From JALZVT01 sp964634815 (lineage in GTDB: Bacteria; Pseudomonadota; Gammaproteobacteria; Pseudomonadales; Azotimanducaceae), in NCBI GenBank assembly GCA_964634815.1, contig CAZWMD010000011.1, positions 51,067 through 115,066 of the forward strand: a DNA stretch of 64,000 bases. Direction: 5' to 3'. Made by a program: the position numbers and the translations under genes. Below are positions 61,401 through 64,000 of this stretch, piece after piece. How positions within the stretch are numbered: position 1 is the stretch's first letter; every line of letters begins with the position of its first letter. Under the pieces are notes generated by a model that worked only from the letters and a program-made list of their open reading frames with translations, was not told the origin of the DNA and searched no databases.

Positions 61401-63366
61401 CTATCTGTCCGAGGTTGAAGGATCGATGGCCGGCCTGGTCAAGCATCCGTTCTTCGATGACCTTGACGAGTCGCTGCGCGAGATTGATGCAGAGGTTCCT
61501 GTAGCCGACGAAACCGTAGTCCAGGTAGTCAGCCGGGTTATGGCGGGCACGCTGAGTCGAAAGCGTGAGCCACTGGATATTCGGCGACCGCGGTTTAGCG
61601 AACGCGATCTTATTCGGCCCGTTAAACGCACTCTGATTCACGCCCGGGGCTGTACTGCGGTCAAGTTGATTCGTATTGCACAGCGCCAGAACATTGAAGT
61701 GGTTCTGGTGCAGTCTGACCCGGACATGGAGTCGGTATCGGTAGATATGCTCACCGAGCGCGACACGCTGGTTTGCATCGGTGGTAACACGCCTGATGAA
61801 AGCTACCTGAACGCACTGTCTGTTATTCGCGTGGCCGACCAGCAGGGCGTTGACAGCCTGCACCCAGGTATCGGATTTTTATCTGAGAATAGCCAGTTTG
61901 CCGAGCTGGTTCGCAGTCACGGTATTAGTTTCATTGGGCCGCCGGTGTCATCCATGGATACCATGGGTAATAAGTCCAACGCCATTAATACCTCCTTGCG
62001 CCTTGGGGTACCTGTTGTGCCAGGTAGCCACGGCATCCTGACCAGCGTTGAACGGGCGGCAGAAGTTGCTGAAGAGATTGGCTATCCGGTGCTTATCAAG
62101 GCTGTTCACGGCGGTGGTGGCAAGGGTATTCAGGTTGTCGAAAACGCGCCCAGCTTTCCTGATTTATTCCATCGCGTAGTTATGGAAGCTCGCGCTGCCT
62201 TTGGCAACGGCGATGTGTACCTTGAGAAATTTGTAACCTCGCTGCGGCACATTGAAGTGCAGCTGCTGCGGGATACGCATGGCAATACCAAAGTGCTAGG
62301 GTTGCGAGATTGCTCCGTCCAGCGTGATAAGCAAAAAATTATCGAGGAATCTGATTCCACGACACTACCTGACTTGCTCAAACGCTCAGTTCTGGCCCAC
62401 ACCGCGGCCCTTGCTGATGAGGTGGGTTATGTTGGGGCTGGTACTGTCGAGTTCATCTATGATCTGGCCAATGATGCGGTGTATTTCATGGAAATGAACA
62501 CCCGGCTGCAGGTTGAGCACCCGGTGACAGAGATGGTGTCTGGTATCGACATTGTTGCTGAGCAGTTCCGAATTGCGTCGGGACATGACATTGCAGATCT
62601 GGATATACAGGACAACGGCTACGCGATCGAAGCGCGTATCAATGCCGAGAAAGTCGTGCTGGACGGCGAAGGGCATCTGCAATTCCGCCCCGATCCAGGT
62701 GAAGTGCAGCACTGTTTGTTCCCGGAAGAAGAGGGCATCGACGTCATCGCAACCATTGCCACAGGCAAGGCGGTGTCGCCCTTCTACGACTCGATGGTGG
62801 CGCAGGTTATCGCGCATGCAGAAACCAGAGAGGCAGCCACCGAAAAGTTGTTGGCCTATCTGCGGCGCGTTGAAATCAAGGGTATTTGTACTAACTTGCC
62901 GTTGTTGTACCGCATACTTTCCGATCAGGTGTTCCGCGACGGTGTCTATGACACCGCCTATTTGCCCGGACTGTTTGAGCGCCTCGATCAGGCGCAACTG
63001 GCAGAAGAAATTGAGGCAGCGGCGGGTAACGATCGCACCGCGATTGATGTTGATACGATTAGCATCGAAAACAGTGATGAGCTGAAGGTGCTGGCGCCAG
63101 CCACCGGTATCTTCTACATAACCCCGTCACCCACTGAGCCTGAGTATGTGACAGAAGGTGAAGTCATCACTCGCGACAAAATTCTTTGCCAGCTTGAGGC
63201 CATGAAGAGTTTCACACCGCTTCGGCTTGCTGATTTTGGAGAGCTGTACGGCCAGGAAGATTATGAGGTTGCCCGAATCAATATGGCGGCAGGACAGCAG
63301 GTGAATCCTGGTGATCTGCTGTTTGTTGTGAAGCCAGCAACCCCTACTGGCGAGGCCGCCGGTTAA
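58456..63366 (+). CDS. Fused acyl-CoA carboxylase: carboxyltransferase, biotin carboxylase and biotin carrier
   Basis: 1636 residues combining all parts of a biotin-dependent acyl-CoA carboxylase. N-terminal AccA-like half of a carboxyltransferase (about 150-240: TPGADPYEVANRNNQ, YGLGYSGGAIPLAASN); about 500 residues of charged, helical, unassigned sequence; an AccD-like half (about 837-990: GIVTGVGRF, SSGGMQTKEGAGAL, GFGDCTGGAQASFV); biotin carboxylase from about 1056 with ATP-grasp loop HGGGGKGIQ (near 1217) and EMNTRLQVEHPVTEM (near 1347); and a carrier domain with biotin lysine K1584 in LEAMKS. The GTG start at 58456 follows GGAG by four bases; the frame is open to 58351. The acyl substrate is not evident. 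No AccD zinc finger is seen. Confidence 0.85.
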   Translation: MDKQRPEGDHLYLIAENLAQDFSLFPAADSEAPLRGVLSVSEVLRYRQYLADLEVDEYIEAVVAPAEDPKRSSAPTAIRQLGKVISENSDGPYFDAVIEIDFGEGVWRQVAFVAQDRSVANGSWMPEHHSAAANFIGRSSIRNLPIVSFMDTPGADPYEVANRNNQAHSISRLIVEMSNVGVPNVGIIYGLGYSGGAIPLAASNMILSVRDGVFSTIQPVSLASIARRMNLSWQECAKYVGLSAQELFEQGNIDGVIDYAPGDSDEQIENLRIAIVDAILSAEQRAKDFVAENPYILDHYRSSLNRYLSPSDDLKRFQDNAALRLTRAPTEYLNVFGIAYRYLRYLRVRQRIKATTTAQYGRLSEQELPKGQLVERAELERRQTFLRWLQDPDKIRYDDALAKSWKNYREKRQAMGDDRSRFAQIIFGEPRQNYEDARANLLSTFGTFLYNRWKGEAASNFSNLKEYLQGHEDTRQLLRVDDLADAEQLVEDLQSHPELVSVVRERSSYEGKKLLDSVGERSPAVLRSLITSELNLALTGGALPESELKIPEGGASAVRELRSQGASEIAVNRAIIDAYFPQAFESRTDFVGEGADDSAEATVLDILLADDLRDDFVRECENLLLFDGVFNGTIERLDTIAKEAGDTQALDKDTVANLLGDSLDTAMRSLGTPASGESGEKTKLQLQFVDWYLRASNLPKASAFFRAVEEWKKVSFPELSDTLFTVVTFYFENLLGSYLLSERPDGKKYDPRISPRNIGRKKDFWNRLDIAYRDLLIQNLLNGYKRSHPIRYQDIIEEYFADFEERDNDLISSDPRSFPGFRLSIEAAIDKGLPPCGIVTGVGRFKTEDRGTITAGVVVSNVQFQAGAFDMASAEKFCSLLVECAQQHLPVICFVSSGGMQTKEGAGALFSMAAVNDRITRFVRDHDLPVIVFGFGDCTGGAQASFVTHPLAQTYYFSGTNMPFAGQIVVTQNLPSTSTLSNYLSEVEGSMAGLVKHPFFDDLDESLREIDAEVPVADETVVQVVSRVMAGTLSRKREPLDIRRPRFSERDLIRPVKRTLIHARGCTAVKLIRIAQRQNIEVVLVQSDPDMESVSVDMLTERDTLVCIGGNTPDESYLNALSVIRVADQQGVDSLHPGIGFLSENSQFAELVRSHGISFIGPPVSSMDTMGNKSNAINTSLRLGVPVVPGSHGILTSVERAAEVAEEIGYPVLIKAVHGGGGKGIQVVENAPSFPDLFHRVVMEARAAFGNGDVYLEKFVTSLRHIEVQLLRDTHGNTKVLGLRDCSVQRDKQKIIEESDSTTLPDLLKRSVLAHTAALADEVGYVGAGTVEFIYDLANDAVYFMEMNTRLQVEHPVTEMVSGIDIVAEQFRIASGHDIADLDIQDNGYAIEARINAEKVVLDGEGHLQFRPDPGEVQHCLFPEEEGIDVIATIATGKAVSPFYDSMVAQVIAHAETREAATEKLLAYLRRVEIKGICTNLPLLYRILSDQVFRDGVYDTAYLPGLFERLDQAQLAEEIEAAAGNDRTAIDVDTISIENSDELKVLAPATGIFYITPSPTEPEYVTEGEVITRDKILCQLEAMKSFTPLRLADFGELYGQEDYEVARINMAAGQQVNPGDLLFVVKPATPTGEAAG

Positions 63367-63382
63367 CACCTGACTCCGCTGC

Positions 63383-64000
63383 TTACAGCCAGACGCGTAG
63401 CGCGTTCAGGATGCACAGGGCGCCAAGGGTCAGAATCAAGAATTGGCTGGCGGAGCGAAAATGGGCGTTGGAGACGCGACCGAGAATCAGCGTGCCGGCC
63501 CTGGTGGCCAGGATGGATGACAGCAAGGCTGCACCTAACATGAGAGGCGAGGTTTCTGCCGCTAGACCATAGAGCGCGCCATAGTATGCAAGCTTGGTAA
63601 GATGACCGATCGTTTGCGTGAACGCTTTGGTCGCCACAATCTCGTGGCGATCAAAATCTGAGTTTAGATAAAAGAGATCAAGTAAGGGTCCCGAGGCGCC
63701 CGCAACAAGCTGCGCGCCGGTTACCAGAAAACCGCACACCAGCTGACTTGCCGGTTGCGTAATCACCACAGGACTGTTTTTGGGCAATCCCAGCGCGAGC
63801 CAGGGGAAGAGACCGATAAGCAGCAGCACAAATTCTGGCGGGGGTAACCAGGCCAATAACCAGAACGCAGCAACGGCCAGGGCACTGCCCACCAGATAAC
63901 GCGGTAACACAGACCAGCGAATGTGCTGGCGCAAGAAATAGGCCCGTGAGCCATTGGCGGTGGCCTGTACCGCGCCGTGTACCACCATCGCGGCAGGCAC
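63383..64000 (-). CDS. TauE/SafE-family membrane permease, 5' end outside window
   Basis: At least 205 residues of a polytopic inner-membrane protein of the TauE/SafE (sulfite/organosulfonate exporter, DUF81) family: HGAVQATANGSRAYFLRQHIRW at the start, two tandem hydrophobic halves, and ATKAFTQTIGHLTKLAYYG, a typical second-half motif. The GTG at the window edge is unlikely to be the real start because the first visible residues already belong to the first conserved motif. The transported ion or sulfonate is unknown. It converges with the carboxylase gene 16 bases away. Confidence 0.85.
   Translation of the reverse strand: MPAAMVVHGAVQATANGSRAYFLRQHIRWSVLPRYLVGSALAVAAFWLLAWLPPPEFVLLLIGLFPWLALGLPKNSPVVITQPASQLVCGFLVTGAQLVAGASGPLLDLFYLNSDFDRHEIVATKAFTQTIGHLTKLAYYGALYGLAAETSPLMLGAALLSSILATRAGTLILGRVSNAHFRSASQFLILTLGALCILNALRVWL

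Noticed and set aside
1..64000. CRISPR arrays, insertion sequences, prophage, rRNA, integrase or attachment sites
   Set aside because: I found no regularly spaced direct repeats, transposase or integrase genes, or rRNA sequence; the window reads as stable core chromosome.

Overview
The window is ordinary, gene-dense chromosome of a free-living gammaproteobacterium. It has about 58 protein genes, one tRNA, short intergenic gaps and no insertion sequences, phage genes or CRISPR arrays. Gene families and gene order point to the Pseudomonadales/Cellvibrionales side of the class, perhaps a marine group such as Halieaceae; this placement is inference. From memory of the Pseudomonas aeruginosa map, two stretches are recognisably syntenic: ispB/rplU-rpmA-obgE-proB-rpsT-murJ-ribF-lspA-fkpB-type IV pilus genes-pilR-pilS-bamD-rluD-pgeF, and ilvI-ilvH-ilvC-pssA-msrP-msrQ.

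Layout. 1-11.4 kb holds the end of a dihydrolipoamide dehydrogenase gene, a possible 35-codon membrane peptide in front of a strong terminator, a carotenoid oxygenase, a DUF1223 protein, an OmpR-type two-component system whose regulator seems to start at CTG, an FMN-split-barrel protein, an AbgT transporter, methionine aminopeptidase, a TPR protein with an Asn-Glu repeat, tRNA-Pro(CGG) and an outer-membrane barrel. 11.6-16.3 kb is a leftward operon: ispB, a secreted peptidase-like hydrolase and a NatAB-type ABC exporter. 16.3-23.5 kb is the rplU-to-fkpB housekeeping cluster, which lacks ileS and ispH at their usual places.

23.6-40.4 kb is the type IV pilus region: minor pilins (pilE, fimU-like, pilV, pilW, pilX), a 2560-residue PilY1 with about twelve cadherin-like repeats in front of its von Willebrand and propeller parts, a PilY2-like protein, a convergent FimT, the PilS/PilR system and bamD. 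The minor pilin block appears inverted relative to Pseudomonas. The enlarged PilY1 would make the pilus tip a large, probably calcium-dependent adhesin (inference).

40.5-55.2 kb carries rluD-pgeF, a DUF4124 protein, branched-chain amino acid synthesis (ilvIHC) behind a strong promoter and a perfect hairpin, pssA, the MsrPQ periplasmic methionine repair pair, a two-subunit sodium symporter, DAHP synthase, and holD-like/rimI/prfC. 55.2-64 kb groups lipid enzymes: a FabY-type ketoacyl synthase, a MaoC-like hydratase and a 1636-residue protein fusing carboxyltransferase, biotin carboxylase and biotin carrier domains in an unusual order. moaB lies among them and a TauE/SafE permease is cut by the right edge.

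About fifteen genes appear to start with GTG, TTG or CTG, so several starts here were chosen by ribosome binding site rather than by the first ATG.
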